Below, piece after piece: positions 5,762 to 6,564 of a stretch of DNA of 6,564 bases; within the stretch, counting starts at the first letter, position 1, and every line of letters begins with the position of its first letter. The stretch comes from a bacterium. GTDB taxonomy: Bacteria > Spirochaetota > JAHITG01. Position numbers and translations under genes: made by a program. The stretch spans positions 1 through 6,564 of the forward strand of contig JAQTRT010000187.1 of NCBI GenBank assembly GCA_028711675.1, read 5' to 3'. The notes under the pieces are model-generated. The model did no database searches. It worked only from the letters and a program-made list of their open reading frames with translations, and had not been told where the DNA came from.

Positions 5762-6564
5762 ATGAATATTAAAGACGCAGCCTTAAGATTACATAAAAAA
5801 TTGAGCGGTAAGCTTGAAACGCTGAGCAAGACCAGCGTTGACCGGAGGAGCCTCCCGCTCCTTTATACGCCGGGAGTGGCTTTCCCCTGCCTGGAGATCG
5901 CACGTGAACGTTCCCGGGTCTATGATTATACCTGGAAAAAGAACACCATTGCCATTGTCACGGACGGTACAGCGGTCCTGGGCCTGGGTAATATCGGGCC
6001 TGAAGCAGCGTTACCGGTTATGGAGGGCAAAGCTATCCTGTTCAAGGAATTCGGCGGAGTGAATGCCGTGCCTATCTGCCTGAATACCACGGACGTGGAG
6101 GAGATCGTGAAGGTCGTCATCAGTATAGCGCCCGGATTCGGAGGCATCAACCTGGAGGATATTTCCGCGCCCAGGTGTTTTGAGATCGAGAAGAAACTGA
6201 TACAGGCCCTGGATATCCCTGTCTTCCATGATGACCAGCACGGGACCGCTGTTGTGGCGTACGCGGGGCTGATCAATGCCCTGAAGCTGGCCCGGAAAAA
6301 AATGGAAAAAATGAAAGTGGTCATCAACGGAGCCGGTGCTGCCGGTATTGCCATCACGAAGTTTCTGCTTTTTAACCGCTGCCGGGAAATCATCCTGTGC
6401 GATACGGCCGGAGTTATTTACAAAGGCCGTACGGGGAACATGAACTGGGCCAAGCAGGAGATCAGCCGGGTGACTAATCCCGGAAAGATCAAGGGCGGTC
6501 TGAAAGAGGCCCTGAGGAATGCCGATGTGTTCATCGGCGTCTCCTCGAAGAACGTGGTCACGCG
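5762..6564 (+). CDS. NAD(P)-dependent malic enzyme (3' end beyond window)
   Basis: Malic enzyme oxidatively decarboxylates malate to pyruvate and CO2 in the cytoplasm, with NAD+ or NADP+ and a divalent metal. The frame is open from the ATG at 5762 to the window end, 267 complete codons. Visible family motifs: LLYTPGVA with the catalytic tyrosine at 35, VTDGTAVLGLGNIGP at 66-80, LPVMEGKA with the catalytic lysine at 90, NLEDISAPRCFEIE with metal-binding E132/D133, FHDDQHGTAVV with D157/D158, and the dinucleotide-binding GAGAAG at 190-195 followed by an acidic D214 at the end of the next strand. The short N-terminus places it in the small bacterial class (sfcA/maeB/ytsJ type, about 380-450 residues). 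Whether a phosphotransacetylase-like domain follows, as in long MaeB, cannot be seen. Cofactor choice is not decided. AGGAG five bases before the ATG supports the start. It seems unrelated in role to the envelope genes upstream. Confidence 0.95.
   Translation, partial: MNIKDAALRLHKKLSGKLETLSKTSVDRRSLPLLYTPGVAFPCLEIARERSRVYDYTWKKNTIAIVTDGTAVLGLGNIGPEAALPVMEGKAILFKEFGGVNAVPICLNTTDVEEIVKVVISIAPGFGGINLEDISAPRCFEIEKKLIQALDIPVFHDDQHGTAVVAYAGLINALKLARKKMEKMKVVINGAGAAGIAITKFLLFNRCREIILCDTAGVIYKGRTGNMNWAKQEISRVTNPGKIKGGLKEALRNADVFIGVSSKNVVT

Noticed and set aside
5838..6393. Open frames on both strands inside the malic enzyme region
   Set aside because: All malic enzyme motifs lie in the frame starting at 5762; these are out-of-frame or antisense shadows.

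Overview
The window looks like chromosomal DNA from a Gram-negative (diderm) bacterium. It carries three proteins with Sec-type signal peptides, an outer-membrane β-barrel of the PorV/UPF0164 type, a CsgG-like domain, and surface-protein C-termini of the FlgD-like/CHU_C kind. This mix is common in Bacteroidetes-like, spirochaete-like and many uncultured deep-branching diderm lineages. No rRNA or other phylogenetic marker is present, so the phylum stays open. All six genes are on the + strand. I see no mobile element, CRISPR array, tRNA or rRNA.

Layout: (1) 1-243 is the 3' end of a gene whose product ends in a FlgD-like Ig fold. (2) 185-1684 is a secreted glycine-rich repeat protein with an Fn3-like region and the same kind of C-terminal domain. 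(3) 1685-1802 is a short gap with small competing hairpins. (4) 1803-3641 encodes a three-part envelope protein: an N-terminal PorV-like barrel, two carboxypeptidase-regulatory-like β-sandwich repeats, and a C-terminal CsgG-like domain. (5) 3640-3739 is a large imperfect hairpin built from roughly 9-nt AAAGG units. (6) A strong σ70-type promoter at 3777-3804 drives secG (3834-4163). (7) 12 bp after secG comes an unrecognised exported protein (4176-5693). (8) A second hairpin (5706-5751) runs up to the ribosome binding site of a malic enzyme gene (from 5762), which is cut by the window end.

The left half is envelope and surface biology: two putative surface proteins with sorting-like C-termini sit beside a PorV-like protein. 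In type IX secretion, PorV is the outer-membrane shuttle that binds such C-terminal domains, so this neighbourhood suggests cargo plus a partner. No core type IX genes are visible, so that link is inference. The right half is housekeeping (SecYEG accessory subunit, malic enzyme) with one orphan exported protein between them.

The most unusual items are the barrel-CarboxypepD_reg-CsgG fusion, the phased AAAGG hairpin, the T9 tract inside the secG promoter spacer, and the orphan protein, whose C-terminal half reads like a mutarotase-type β-supersandwich.
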